Below are positions 37,668-49,614 of a DNA stretch of 64,000 nucleotides, piece by piece (within the stretch, counting starts at the first letter, position 1; each line of letters opens with the position of its first letter). This stretch comes from Albugo candida (Eukaryota; Oomycota; Peronosporomycetes; Albuginales; Albuginaceae). Both the position numbers and the translations under genes were made by a program. The DNA is taken from assembly GCA_905220665.1 (NCBI GenBank), contig CAJNAR010000169.1, positions 1 to 64,000 of the forward strand, written 5' to 3'. The notes beneath the pieces were generated by a model. That model worked only from the letters and a program-made list of their open reading frames with translations. It ran no database searches and had not been told where the DNA came from.

Positions 37668-38834
37668 TTAATCCGCGCTGTTTTTAGCAAAGAGCGCACG
37701 GGATTGCTCACGACGTTTTGGGTCATTCACAGTTGATTTCTTGTTGCGTTTCGCCGCCAAAATCTCTGCTTTCTTTTCTTTACGCAAAGCTTGTGCGCGC
37801 AATTCGGTCCGACGGGCCACTAATGTGTATGGATTCAACTTGACCATCACTCCCAGATTCTTGAGAGGATTCTTCTTTTGGCAACGACGATGCTTATGGT
37901 AAATTCCAGGGCGAACGATCGACTGAATCTCATCAGAATTGATGATACGACCCAGATTCGCATTATTCATCAAATGACGCGGCAATGTGTAGTCGACTTT
38001 CATGTTGGATTTCTTCGAATATGTTCCATAAAGAGTATCCAGTTTCTCGAAAGCTGTCTTGGTCCAAATGACAAATCGACCGAGATGTCCACCGGGAGCG
38101 AGCTGGAGCAAATTTAGACGTTCGACGTGCGCAACTTCGACACCGGGAATGTTGCGGAATGCTTTCTCAAGGCCGTTTGGGGATGCGTACACGACCAAAG
38201 GACCACGACGCATTACGTAACGCCGATTACGACTTTTTCCGCGACCAGTACGAATTTTCTTGGAGTCTTTGACCTTTTCAATATCTTCATCCGCTCCAAT
38301 TTTGGCCAAAAGTTTAACAGCTTGGGAAGTTTTTTGAAGTGATTCAACCATGTCATCAAGCACACAGGGAATCTCGGAAAGCTTTTCGATACGGTGGCCA
38401 CGAGCGGTGACAAGGGACGGTAATGCAGAAGCGGCCAGAGCTGATGCGACTGCATATCGACGCTGATTGACGTTGATTTTGCGATGCCATTTACGCCAAA
38501 TGCGCGTAGGAGCAAACATTCGACCACTTCGACACATGTTACCAAAAGCACCTTGACCTGCGCGTTGAGTACCCCCACCTTGTACACGAGGAATACGTGA
38601 AACAGCACGACCGGTACCCCACGATTCAGCGGAATGTTGGTGGCCAGCACCGCGTGATACAGCGTATGCCTGACGTTTATTCTTTGCCATATTGGTGTGG
38701 ACAAAGTTTACGACATCTGGACGGATGGGGGCAGTAAAGACTGTTGGAAGGACAACTTGGCTTGACACTTTAACAGTGTCTGCGTCGATTGAGTACACCG
38801 ACACAACGGGCCGACAAGCTGCGAGGGAACTCAT
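37668..38834 (-). CDS. RPL4: 60S ribosomal protein L4 (uL4)
   Basis: This is a large-subunit ribosomal protein. The single exon of 388 residues runs from the ATG at 38,834 ([13 protein letters not shown]). Conserved blocks include [13 protein letters not shown], the tunnel loop with [15 protein letters not shown], and the basic C-terminal extension ending with K-K-S-T-V-N-D and R-E-Q-S-R-A-L-F. A longer open frame upstream has no conserved content. There is 194 bp to the start of the UBE3C gene on the same strand. Confidence 0.97.
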   Translation of the reverse strand: MSSLAACRPVVSVYSIDADTVKVSSQVVLPTVFTAPIRPDVVNFVHTNMAKNKRQAYAVSRGAGHQHSAESWGTGRAVSRIPRVQGGGTQRAGQGAFGNMCRSGRMFAPTRIWRKWHRKINVNQRRYAVASALAASALPSLVTARGHRIEKLSEIPCVLDDMVESLQKTSQAVKLLAKIGADEDIEKVKDSKKIRTGRGKSRNRRYVMRRGPLVVYASPNGLEKAFRNIPGVEVAHVERLNLLQLAPGGHLGRFVIWTKTAFEKLDTLYGTYSKKSNMKVDYTLPRHLMNNANLGRIINSDEIQSIVRPGIYHKHRRCQKKNPLKNLGVMVKLNPYTLVARRTELRAQALRKEKKAEILAAKRNKKSTVNDPKRREQSRALFAKNSAD

Positions 38835-38942
38835 GGCACTTGGTTTTTGAAGCGAATAAAAAATTTGATCGAAGCGGTGAACCACTCAAATGTGTATAGC
38901 ACATTAGTATATTGTATGCTGTATACTTATTCGATATGTATA

Positions 38943-39947
38943 CTAGGGATGACGAAGGTTATGTGTACATGGAGGTAAGCGACTTGCCCGCTCGACATCA
39001 AAATCACATGGCATTGTTTTCGATGTGAGCTCAGAAAGCTCACGAAGAATCTCTAAAAAACTCTCCCAATGGGAATATTGGTATATCTCGAAGCGGAGAA
39101 GCATTGTCCTCGATTGTTGAGGCAACTTTGAAGACTATCCCGTCAGTCCCATAGTTGGATTCTCCCTGTCTTGACTACAACTTCGTGGAACTGATATAGT
39201 TTTCTCCAATTGATCCAAGAGAACGACTTATCTCGTAATGAAGTGACGCCCACATTTTCGTTACCGTCATATGAAACTACCTGAAGCAGATGACCAGATA
39301 TTCGGTCTTGATCGCTCTGGTCTAAAACGGTCCAGAACAAGAATCCCACCTTTAACTGTCTCCGATCTTCCAACTTTCGTGGAAGTGTCAGAATGATATT
39401 TTCAACTCGACCCAGAAACCCATGACGGATACCGCGGTACCCAAATTTGATGATACGAGCGGTCATCACTCCACAAAACGCTTCCAATGGCATCGAATTC
39501 AAAGGCTGAAGCGTCAATCCCTCTTCCGTCGTTTCTTCAGAACAAGCTCTTTCTTCCGTTTTAGTCTCAGTCAACTCATGACTCTCCAATGAATCAGGAG
39601 TGAGTTTTTGTGTGGTATTCTACAGTATCCAACACGCTTTATCACTGTTCAAATCACCGTTTGACATACCAAGACCATGAAATCATCACTGGTTCCGATA
39701 TTTTCCTCCTTAGCGAGTGAACCAACATTCATTTCCTTGGACGGAAGCCCGGTGTAACAAGTGAGACGCTTCCTCCAGTTCTATGGATAGCAGTATAAGG
39801 TTTTGAGCGCATCAATATGGAGGGGAAGCATTCGATTACGCGTTTAAGGACTTCATTAAGATCATCCAAACTCGGGTGCTGCTCAAGAAACCGCTGGCAA
39901 ACTGTCGCTGTAATGTGCTCGTAAAGCTCCGATATCGCGTCGTCCAT
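38943..39947 (-). CDS. Four-exon putative nuclear protein (TFIIA-like N-end, PWWP-like core)
   Basis: Three separate minus-strand open frames join in frame through plausible short introns: 39840-39947, 39670-39780, 39179-39619 and 38943-39134, giving 283 residues. Residues 1-40 (S-E-L-Y-E-H-I, then F-L-E-Q-H-P-S-L-D-D-L and L-K-R-N-W-R-K-R-L) follow the spacing of the TFIIA-alpha N-terminal helices. Near residues 170-225, K-V-G-F-L-F-W-T-V-L-D-Q and S-F-S-W-I-N-W-R-K-L-Y-Q-F recall a PWWP/Tudor-like barrel. The last splice uses a weak GTAGTC donor. Both domain suggestions are tentative. No named ortholog is recognised. Confidence 0.5.
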
Positions 39948-40230
39948 GTTCGATTATTTTGGCCAATCAGATAAGTACTTGCATGATTTATTTTATCCAA
40001 TCTTTCGACGACTGGCTACATCGAATACCGGTTTCAATGAATGGATGTCACTACTCGAGCGCAAACTGCGTATACCAAGATCACCACAATCAATTTGACT
40101 GTATTCTCAAATGATCAAAATTACTTAGATGACGAGACTGATTACGCTTTTGGACTCAAGTGACTGGCGTTCTGCGAGCCGCTTCTGCATCAAAAGTGTT
40201 ATATCATGAAGAACTCTTCGAGGCATTTGT
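39948..40230. other. Intergenic, no gene seen
   Basis: No supported coding or RNA feature; short gap between the four-exon gene and an EF-hand-like relic. Confidence 0.4.
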
Positions 40231-40368
40231 ATGATGAGATCAATACCTTCAGAACATTACGATTCAATGATGCGAAACATATTTGCTACTCTTGATAAAG
40301 ATGATGACAAACATATCACCAAGATCGCTGAGAATATAAACACAAAGGCGATGAAGAGAAATGTATAG
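40190..40368 (+). pseudogene. EF-hand (calmodulin-like) relic
   Basis: The 45-residue open frame at 40,231-40,368 reads N-I-F-A-T-L-D-K-D-D-D-K-H-I-T, close to an EF-hand loop (D-x-D-x-D-G-x-I). The glycine is replaced by Lys and the final acidic ligand is Ala. Just upstream, in another frame, E-E-L-F-E-A-F precedes a stop, resembling the helix before an EF-hand. I read this as a decayed calmodulin-like fragment. Confidence 0.35.
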
Positions 40369-40465
40369 GGACATCTGATTTCGTGCTTGTTACGATGAAG
40401 AACGATATACAAGGAATCTCATTACCTGAGCCTATTATTCCAAAGTGTCAAATTCTCGCCGCCTT

Positions 40466-40663
40466 TTACCCGTAGGCAGTAGAAGCCGAATCTTTGGGAG
40501 AAGAATGCGCACGCACATTGTTTGGCGAGTAGTATTCCGCAGTAATGTGGGTAGGAATGTCTTGCTCTTGAGCGTGCCGTACATCAAGCTTTAGTAATGA
40601 AGCTCTTAAAATCGATTTTTTGTTGTTGCTTGTGTTTTGTGGCTTGCTAAAAACGCTATTCAC
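40466..40663 (-). other. Short unassigned open frame
   Basis: A 65-codon minus-strand frame that begins at TTG or a later Met. It is polar, Ser/Asn/Lys-rich and ends near 40,466. No domain, splice partner or signal peptide. It may be non-coding. Confidence 0.2.
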
Positions 40664-40877
40664 GTGATACTACAACTATGCATTCGTTAAGCTACTAGTC
40701 AGCATTTAGAAACCGAATGTTCAATTATGTTAAATCATCTATTCATGTAAAGCCTGACGTAGCTGTGACAGCATCCTGTCTTTTGTTAATACGCGTGAGA
40801 GCTGGTCGCCGTAGCAGAAGAAGAGTGTTTGCTGCTTGCGGCACACTTGCACTTGCAGGATCATTACGAACCTATCG

Positions 40878-41904
40878 ATGATAGCGCCTCACGTTCGCTC
40901 GAACTTAACACGAAGAATGCGTTTGAAATGGTTCCTGAAGGATCCTGCTGGGATTTTTACAGCTTCTATTGCACTTCTATCGCTAGTCACAATATTGCTA
41001 TGTACACAATACACGATCATTCGATGGCTAGGCATGTTCTCGTTACTTGGGATGGTTTTAAACGCTTGTATTTTGGGCTTGTTTGGTCTTTGTATATGGG
41101 CACACGTGATGACAATGACCACGGACCCGGGAACGATTCCTCTTGATTATGAAATAAAACCACTTGACCTTTCAATACGATCTCTTTTTGAAGAAGACTG
41201 CGTCATCATCGAAGAAGAAGAAATGACCACAGACGATCTAGAAGCTCTAGTAGACGATGGATCCGTGCTGATCGCATGCGATGTTTGCAATAATTATCGT
41301 CCTGTGCGGTAAATGACTCCTATGGATACGATGGAGTGATGTTGAGGGAATTATAATGCGTAGTGCCATTCACTGTGACACATGCAATCGATGTGTCATA
41401 TTACAAGATCATCACTGGTACGTTGCGCTACTTAACTGACATAACTTCTAACCGACGATTTTTAACAGTCCGTGGATTAATAATTGCATCGGTATTGGAA
41501 ATCAAAAGTTCTTTCTCCAATTACTTTTATATGTGACGTTAACGAGTATATATGCAATTTTGATCGTGCTGTGTGAGTACACCTTATGTATGAGCAAACA
41601 ATGCGGCTTTCAGTCCTATATGATTCCTGGCCGTATGGGAGCATGGATCATTGGAGCAGCATGCGTATTTGGATCGTTTTGTGCATTCCTTTTGGGAATG
41701 GAGATGTGTAGTATTGCTGAAGACTCTCAGTTAGAAGCGATATCATTACAATTGGAAAGCATGCGACCGAGTGAGTCACGTTCTACTTTGGAAAGAAATT
41801 TGAGTGTGTTTTTCGGAACGAACGCATTCCATTTTTCTTGGCTCATACCATCGCCACAGAATTATTCTAAAAAAGAATTTGAGCTTGTATGTGGTTATCG
41901 ATGA
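40878..41904 (+). CDS. DHHC-type palmitoyltransferase
   Basis: This enzyme would transfer palmitate to cysteines of target proteins at Golgi, endosomal or plasma membranes. Three exons (40878-41308, 41364-41417, 41469-41904) join in frame to 306 residues. Two hydrophobic helices lie near residues 18-70. The zinc-binding cysteine-rich domain is spread across both introns (C-D-V-C-N-N-Y-R-P-V-R; H-C-D-T-C-N-R-C-V; D-H-H-C-P-W-I-N-N-C-I-G-I-G-N). Two more hydrophobic helices follow. The catalytic D-H-H-C is intact. The four-helix layout and length fit the family. The middle exon is only 54 bp, so read-through annotation would lose the active site. The in-frame ATG at 40,878 is preferred over an upstream TTG. 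Confidence 0.88.
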
Positions 41905-42164
41905 ATTTACTGAAACAATTGTGTATAATTGAGAATTTGGACTGAATGCAGATAGATATTTGAAATAACCACAGAATCTCGTCCTCTAATGCACTCAGTG
42001 CTGGGATTGGCTAGAATATATTGTCATGTAGCCCCGAATTCATGAAAAACCCATTTATATTCATAGCATATATCACTGGTTGAAATTGATATCGGCAACT
42101 ACAATTTGATTGGTGGTAAGTCCTCTCTTCTTCAACGATTGGCTTGCGTTGCTACTAATTCTTA

Positions 42165-43279
42165 ATGGCTCTCAAAGCTGCCGAAGTAGCTCCAGCGGCG
42201 TACGCGAGTGAGAATAATAACGATGTAAAGAAGGAAGATGATCTCGAGTATGATTTGGGAAACTTGGCTGCACTTGATACGCATCCCTACAAGTACACAA
42301 ATGAGAAAGAATTGGCGCTATTTACGCGTGAAAATGTTCAGCTTTTGGTCAATCGCCTATTCAATCTACCACGCACTGAAACAGACTCTGGACCGCTTGC
42401 GAAGCTCCCACCACCCACAACAATAATTCCACGTGAAAAACCACTCCCAAAACCCAATGTAGAAACCAAATGGGAGAAATTCGCGAAAGAGAAAGGAATT
42501 CAAAAACGAAAGAAGAGTCGAATGGTATTTGATGAGGCGGCGCAAGACTGGAAGCCAAATTGGGGATACAAAGTACCTTTCCAACTCTTTTCTCATTGGC
42601 TCGAGTATGTTATGTAACACTTGCTGTAGAGAGCCAATGATAATTTTCAAGACTGGGCCGTTGAGGCCAAAACAGGTGAAAATGCTCACGAGGATCCATG
42701 GGAAAAAAGGAAACAGGCGAAAAAAACTCGAGTGGAGAAGAACATCAAGCAACACGCCGCTAACCGAGTACGCGTTCCGTTGCTAGAAATCTGAGTTCAT
42801 CCTCATGTTTTGTATCTGATAGAATCTTGGTCGTACGGGTGCCGATAAAATACCATCAGGAATCGCGGTGGAACTGGCTAAAACCAGTGACGTTAAGGCC
42901 AAGCAGCGAGGCAAAGAAGGGACAATAAAGAGTTTGCAAAAAGCTCAATTTTCGACGGCGTCCATGGGTAAGTTCGATTCGATGCGCGATGGTGAAGGGG
43001 AACGTAAACAGAAAGGGAAGAGAAACCGGTTTTTACCCTCTACTGGCGCCGAAGGAATCGAAAAGGAGCGTGCGCTAAAAGCAATTCACCACGTCTTAAG
43101 CAAAGACGGTAAAAGTCAAAAAGTAAAAGACGCAAATAGCGATGAAGAACAGGAGCCACGAAAGAAGAAAAAGGTAATACATATCATCGGTAAAGTGCGT
43201 TCTTTATACTCATTGCGATTTGTAGCGCGGCAATAAGACTCAAAATAGTTTGAAAAAGCGCTCTAAAACGCGTAGATAG
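42165..43279 (+). CDS. RRS1: Ribosome biogenesis regulator RRS1
   Basis: This nucleolar protein is needed for 60S assembly and incorporation of the 5S RNP in its family. Four exons (42165-42572, 42630-42767, 42823-43173, 43226-43279) join in frame to 316 residues. Conserved blocks are Y-D-L-G-N-L-A-A-L-D near residue 25, N-R-L-F-N-L-P and L-P-P-P-T-T-I-I-P-R-E-K-P-L-P-K-P near 60-90, and T-K-W-E-K-F-A-K-E-K-G-I-Q near 100. These are followed by W-G-Y-K joined to R-A-N-D across the first intron. The C-terminus is lysine/arginine-rich and is completed by the short last exon. Introns are 52-57 bp. Confidence 0.92.
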
Positions 43280-43514
43280 TGTATACTGTATACCACATTT
43301 ATCTTTTTTTTGTTTATACGGTTACCCAGAAAACCAACCCTTTACATCCAGACAAAGAAAGGTATGTTATGCGACATTTGAGAAACATGGCTACTCCGGA
43401 GTTTTAACAGTATACGCTTGATTCTCATACAAAAGCGCAAAAATTATAAGCAATTAATTTTAAAAACCAATCAGATCCGCTATAGGCTAGTAAGTATACA
43501 ATCGGTGTTATCTA

Positions 43515-44296
43515 TCATTGGGACGGATACAGCAATTCGTAGTGCGTCTGGCAGTAATTTTGTGTTCTTTGATAAGCCGGACGCTTGCAAGTCTCAAAGA
43601 GACACCGTTTGCCTCCTCCGTGGGCCCAACAAAAACCATTTGAGACCGCAACTTTACTGCATTCAGCTGTCTTGCATTTAGTTCCACCTCCATGAGACCA
43701 ACATAATCCTCGCGATTTACCACGTTTTGTGCATCCAACGATAATGCAAGCAGAAGAACCCCCTACAATCCTCTCAGATTAGACGAGAATGTCGATATGA
43801 GAGATAAAAGTTTGCCTACCATGTCGCCAACACCGCCCACGGATTTTTGCGCTGGATGTACAGCCCACGACCTCACAAGGTGTCCCTCCCTATACAATAA
43901 ATGTAAGTAAAACATATTTCAACATAGGTTCGGAGTACGTACCCCGTGTCTGAAGCAGTGACCTCGACTTATCTTGTATCGATTGCATCCAACCACACTG
44001 CATCGACGGGCGTGTCGCTTTCGGCCATATCTGGACTCCGTGTTGCTTTCCGTAGTAGAAAGAAAAGATGAAGGCGGAAGGATTGGCTTGAAGTTTTCAG
44101 TTTTGAGGATTCGTGGCGAATAAGTAGACTTCTCTTCGACATCCGTGTGATTAAGAATGAACGACAGCGAGCATTTATTATACGCTGATGGGAAACGCCT
44201 CGCGAATGTGTCCAACAAAGCACGGTTACGCAGTGTATACCACTCGAAAAATGTCCGATCCTCGGTACGAAATTGATCTTGAATAACAACGCTCAT
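43515..44296 (-). CDS. WRKY19-like HGG zinc-finger protein
   Basis: Three exons (43943-44296, 43820-43889, 43515-43762) join in frame to 223 residues. After a roughly 85-residue polar N-terminus, the protein consists of tandem modules of C-x4-C ... G-x-C-x2-H-G-G: R-R-C-S-V-V-G-C, G-H-C-F-R-H-G; P-C-E-V-V-G-C, G-R-C-W-R-H-G; A-C-I-I-V-G-C-T-K, L-C-W-S-H-G-G-G; K-C-K-T-A-E-C, F-C-W-A-H-G-G-G; and a final R-C-L-F-E-T-C with Y-C-Q-T-H-Y. This repeat is abundant in oomycetes and often labelled WRKY19-like; its molecular role is not established. Introns fall exactly within modules and restore them. Confidence 0.85.
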
Positions 44297-47200
44297 GCTT
44301 ATACTTGAAATACAGAGAGGATCTTTGCTGCTTCCCTACTAATCGAAAGATAAAGTGACTCAATCGAAATGAATCGAGAGAACCTCTATGAAACATGTCC
44401 ATCGCAAGCGTACAACATTCATCCTCTGTTAACTATCTGCGAAAATTAACCTACTGAGCTGGACAAGCATCCTGTCGAACTCACTAAAATCGATACTTTT
44501 GTTGGTTCATGACGAGTTGCCAGCTGTCGCAGCATGCACATCCACTATCAGCAAGCAGGTAGTGCGTCGCTCGTAACGTTTTTGAGGATTTTCGAATACC
44601 CGCCCTAGCCACCTCACAAGTGCTTACTTTACCACGCTCACTTGAGGTCTAAACATTAATGTCGCATATATTTCTATACGAGCAATCAATCGACTGTGAC
44701 CCATCGCGCAGCAATTTTCGTTGAGGTGATGCCAGCTGGAGACTATTTCGGATATAGCTGATGAGGGTCAAAGTCGAGTGGGAAGTCGTGTGAGAATATG
44801 CGTCCTATCATTGAGTGAGTCTTCAAAAAGTACAAGCTGGGCTTTACGCCTATTCGTTTATCATTTTGTTTCGTAAACAGTTGCTCGTGTAATTGTGATG
44901 TCTGGTTGATTACTTTTTTTAAAAAAAAATCTTGTCGTCGATCGAGTCTATGGGTTACGCAACCAAAAAGGCACGTAATCTTGCAAGTATCTGGGTTACA
45001 TAACATACCATAGTTATTATTGAAAGAGTTTCGAAAGCCATCTAAATGTTTTCGTCACGATAGATTAGTCTGCTTACAGCCGCATTGTACCAAGAACAAG
45101 ATATGCTGTGAGCCAACCGACGTTTTCATGGATTCCTTGCATCCTCATGAAATCCTGACATGAGAAATTATTCAATCACTTCACTTGTTAGCTCGTCTTC
45201 ACTTCTTAACAATTTTACGCAGGATTGAAGCGTTTATGTACTCGATAAAAAATTAAGGCGCTTTGCGAATAATGTAGGGAATCATTAAAGCTGCATCATT
45301 TTCTGTAGGAATAGTTGGTAATAACGCGGTTGACTGCTCAATGATATTGATTGGTTCATATTCTTCGGCTCGGCAAACGTTATCAGAATCGACTCACTCT
45401 TACTGAAGTTGACACTCATTGTATCAATTTTTTACAAACATTTACGTTTCGTGATACCTCTAATGCCCCCGTGAGATCCTTAACTTTGGTGTGAGGCCTT
45501 GTGTAACCTTCGCTAGTACCCTGCGAGACAATACGAGTCGACTGAGGGACAATAAACAATTCGGTCATCTCAGAGTATAAATTCTATCAAAAACGAAGAA
45601 ATAAAACCATGTACGCCTTCTTATTCATGCGTATATGAATATTGTAAATGGCAAAATTATATGGCAGAAAATGGCGTCGATATCAAATGGATGAAAGTTA
45701 TATATACAGGTCTTAACGCAAGCACCAAACTGCCACTGCCACTTTGCTATATTGAGATATGCACTACTTAGAAGGAGAGGTCGTAAAGCCATCGTAATGA
45801 GCGGCATCTCGCGTAAAACACGATTTTATAAGCCACAGTATGACAGAGTTGAACCACATCAAACTGGAGTAAGTCAGCATAGCGCACACCAAATCCAACG
45901 GACAGATACGTTACTTATATACATACTGCTAGCCGATATTTCGATTGCTCTCAAACCAGCAAAATACAAGCCTTTCAGCAGTCTTGTCTCAAATTGTGTA
46001 TGGAAAGGGGCGCCTGGCTCGGTACTTACCTTTTTCACCTAGGCTTTCAGCAACTTGAAACTATCAGCACATGTCATATTCTCACTGATACTGTGAAAAC
46101 AAACTATTTTACCAGCACTTTACACTTGCAAAGCTCTCGTCTACGCCCAGAAATTTCCTGACAAACATTTCACCACATTTCGGTATTCAACTGGTTATTC
46201 AAATTTGCGTTGAGTACAGTTATTTGCTCTTTCCATGATTCTGTCGTGCTTCGATTGTTACTCCCTGCTGGTGTCGTATTGATTGTGCAGGAAATTTTTG
46301 ATTGGCTTTCTTTTCAGCAAGGTAAACAAGATCGCCTATAATACCGTCGACTCCTATTACTATTCTCGATGAACAAGTGATGTTGACAAGCGTAATTACC
46401 AATCTGATACCAACACATGCATATTATCTCGTTATTGATGTCGATTTTCCAAAATAATACATATCGTTGTGTGTTGACTTGATCCAGAAGATACTGTACA
46501 GTCTTTTTAGCGATTGCAGAATTGCATCTCGTTTCGCCTCCAATTATCAAATTTTGATTAAAACAGCATCAAGAGGTCAATTTCGTGACGCTCAGCGATC
46601 TGCTTAACGAGGAAGCTTTCAACAAAATTTCGCCACTTACGATGTCTGCTGCAACGCGCTGATGGAATCGTCTCTTCCGACTTGTTGATGATACACGCTT
46701 GAGTCTTTTGGAGAATTGCTTGAGTTGTATATATCTGAATTTCACATTGCACTCTGCACTCTGGGGTGATGTAGAAAGATTTTAAGCATTGTGATCTCGT
46801 CTAAAATGAGTTGAACTGGTCGTTCGTCGTTCATCGTTCATCATGTTTTCCATATCCTAAATAGAGTCACTGAAAGATGTATTGTTGATTGCATCCGGAG
46901 ACATTTATACACTAACGATGGGTCATGGCCAGAGTATGAATCACTATAATATAAAGCTCGAATAGATTCTTGTACTTGTACTTTTGTTGTCATGTGGCCT
47001 CGTATCGCTATCGCACATGCTGCTACACCGAACTTAACGTCGTCAGGTAAGTATCGTAGGTGAAAATTGATATTCATCACACACAAATCAGAGTACCATC
47101 AGTTCAATTTGCTCTTCGTCAGTATCTGTCAGAAGCATGAATCGCTCTGTGTCATTATTTTGTTTGACATCTTGTCAGTGCTACACTGTATCAGTGTCTC

Positions 47201-47417
47201 GTATCAAGTGTCCATCATGGATGCAGTCGCTTTGAGGATGACCTCATGGTGATGCCAGTGATCTTAGGCAATGTTTGTATTGAAGCTCCTCAGGTGCTGC
47301 TCATCAACCTGAGTATGGTGGTCTTTTGAGCGACGTGAAAGCTTTTTGATGATAAAACCCTCCAAGTACGGAAGCAAAGTGACTTGACGTCCACCCTGAG
47401 GCTAATTTATATCATGC
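44297..47417. other. Gene-poor region with scattered coding relics
   Basis: About 3 kb without a supportable intact gene. Minus-strand fragments near 46,220-46,402 (S-R-I-V-I-G-V-D-G-I-I-G-D-L-V-Y) and 46,558-46,752 look protein-like but lie in different frames with stops, as expected of old relics. No RNA gene or terminal repeats seen. Confidence 0.4.
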
Positions 47418-48080
47418 GAGAAATATGTTGAGAATTTGATCAAAGAATCTGACCCCTGTCTAAATGAATTAAAATTTGAGACCATTGGCATACACACAGT
47501 ATTTGGTCACATTCGGCGGAACAGCATGTTTGCCTGGCACATAAACAGACTAACGAGCAAAGCAACGAAACCTTCCACTATCTCAACTCGCAATCCAAAA
47601 ATATCAATTTCATTCATATGACCTTTTTCTTAGGAGCACTGGATCTGAATCCACTCGGTGATCCAAGAGAATACTATCCTCACTATACATGGCCCATGGC
47701 TGCCCTCTCGGTTTTAGATGATGTTGATCCGGCTTAGACCTTGGTGAAAGTTTTTGGATGGAATTTGATGGGATATAATACTGCAGACATGACTTATAGG
47801 AGGCCACGCAGCTGTATGCTTTGGGGTGATAAGTGCTTCCATCACGTGGCAGCTTGCGATCTGAATGACAAGTGACATTTTCACCAAGTGCTTTTGGTAA
47901 GAGTATGACCAAATAGTCGCCATAGCGGGCTTGGTGCATGGAAGTCTTAGAAGCGACAGAAAAACAACCGATTCAGACTGCTTTTGCTCTGATTTGGTAT
48001 CAAGGTGGAGCCTTTGATCATTACGTGGCGCTTGTTAACCGGGGCAATACATGTTTTTGTTATGATCCAGGTTTGTTGCG
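47418..48080 (+). pseudogene. Broken protein-coding relic
   Basis: On the plus strand from about 47,618 one frame reads F-L-G-A-L-D-L-N-P-L-G-D-P-R-E-Y-Y, a TAG, then V-F-G-W-N-L-M-G-Y-N-T-A and F-H-H-V-A-A-C-D-L-N before a TGA. In another frame from 47,938, M-E-V-L-E-A-T-E-K leads to A-L-I-W-Y-Q-G-G-A-F-D-H-Y-V-A-L-V and C-F-C-Y-D-P-G. The D-H-Y-V-A-L-V / Y-D-P pattern loosely recalls papain-fold or C48-type peptidases. Stops and a frame change indicate a pseudogene. Confidence 0.35.
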
Positions 48081-48741
48081 AATATTATTCACACATTATT
48101 AGCAAACTCGAGTGCTCATTGGTCCGGCACTCCTTCTTTACTAGTATTTTATTGTATCGCTTTAGGTAGCTCGATACATTTTGTAAGCTTCCCGTATGTC
48201 CTTCGTACTGTGTAATATACAGTGCACCCGTCCCTCGACCATTAAAGTTTGTTCGACGGGATATGAGTGTCGCTTATAACGTGATTAATTTGTAGGAATT
48301 GAGCTATTCACTCTAGCGGCAAGTTGGCAACTTGAACAGATAACTGATATATTACTACTAAAAGCAGAAGTAAAAAGTATAGCTGTCCGGATTGTGAATT
48401 TCATAATTTGTTGCAGATGAAACTCGAATGTCGAATGGTCGCAATGATGATATATTAAACACTTGCTGCATATACTTTCTTGTTACCAACGCATCGGTCA
48501 GATACATAATAAGCACACAAAACCGCGAAAATGCAGTTAGAAGCAATAACTTGTTGAAGATGACGTGCTGCAAATCTTAAAAGGCGAACTTAGGAGACAT
48601 TGATTATTCTGATACCGCTATCTGAAGTCATCTCTTACTATATATCTTCGAGGTTGCAGTCGATTTCGGTATGCTTTTATGCACCGGCGAAACGAGACAA
48701 TCATTGTGTAATGAGAAGAATAAATTTCGTTTATTCATGAT
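48081..48741. other. Intergenic, no gene seen
   Basis: AT-rich, only short unsupported open frames. Confidence 0.4.
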
Positions 48742-49425
48742 TTAGTGAATAAGGGTTTCTATTTTCACGAAACCATGCGCGAAAGTTTCATCATCGGGAA
48801 CTTTTCGAAACGTCGTCATGTGAGTCTTGGTAAGTGCAGCGCCAATGACCCATCGCTTCTTTTCACTGAGTTGAACGACGAATTTGCATTCAGTTTTGGA
48901 TTCCCGCACAAAATAATTTGGCCCTGATAGTGTGAATAGTATCGCATCCGAATTAGGATTGGTGAACAAAAACTTCGGAAGGTGATCTTTCAAGGGGATG
49001 ATACGTTGGCAATCGATTAGATCAGCCAATGGATCCTTTATTCGGGATTTGATTGCACTTTCTAATTTTGTAAATGCCGATTCTGGGAGAAAGATTTCAA
49101 CTCTTGCAAAGTCTAAGTAGACCTCTTCTTTTTCATTTGAATATGAGACGGCCTCTTTTCGCTCGGGAAATTCTACAGATGTGATATCGAATAGGAGCGA
49201 AGTGTAACTCCTCATTTTACCAGACGTCCATGGTACTGCGACTTCGTTTATTTTATCCGGCCAAGTTCCTTCTGAAAAAGTGAACGTTTGAGGGTTGAGT
49301 TCATCAAGCCACATGATAGCGAGATATTTAAATGGGCTATCGTTGAAGAAAAACTTTAAACTTTGAGCGTTAAACTTTCGGAAGCCGTCTGGCACTTCCA
49401 CGTTTCCTTTATCAGTACTTCCCAA
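48742..49425 (-). CDS. Pepsin-like (A1) protein, catalytic motif degenerate; start unresolved
   Basis: The open frame codes for 227 residues resembling the latter part of the N-lobe plus the C-lobe of a pepsin-like aspartyl protease. F-T-F-S-E-G-T-W-P-D-K fits the interdomain strand. Y-L-D-F-A-R-V-E-I-F-L-P-E-S-A-F occupies the place where active enzymes have D-T/S-G-T-S. The stretches D-C-Q-R-I near L-P-K-F-L-F and W-V-I-G-A-A-L-T-K match the conserved C-lobe ending. The second catalytic triad is therefore D-F-A, predicted inactive. The frame begins at TTG directly after an in-frame TGA. Upstream (49,426-49,614) the same frame is open from an ATG, and a different frame has a signal-like Met start (M-L-A-V-K-K-L-I-C-L). 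It may be a pseudogene missing its N-lobe, or a spliced secreted pseudoprotease. Confidence 0.5.
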   Translation of the reverse strand: MGSTDKGNVEVPDGFRKFNAQSLKFFFNDSPFKYLAIMWLDELNPQTFTFSEGTWPDKINEVAVPWTSGKMRSYTSLLFDITSVEFPERKEAVSYSNEKEEVYLDFARVEIFLPESAFTKLESAIKSRIKDPLADLIDCQRIIPLKDHLPKFLFTNPNSDAILFTLSGPNYFVRESKTECKFVVQLSEKKRWVIGAALTKTHMTTFRKVPDDETFAHGFVKIETLIH

Positions 49426-49614
49426 TCATGGCCACCTCGGTGTTCGATGTACACGTCTGACGCACTGGAATGACGGAATGCGGCATAGAGACAAATGAGT
49501 TTTTTTACAGCCAGCATTGTTTGAGCTGGTAAATTTGAAACTGAATTCCAATTCAATCGGCTCCGCTACACCACACAATGCAAAAGTGGGACAGAAACCT
49601 TTAGGCAGCTGCAT

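Noticed and set aside
44930..44990. Poly-A/poly-T tract near 44,920 as a retroelement tail
   Set aside because: Only a short homopolymer run is present, with no adjacent element body or target-site duplication visible.
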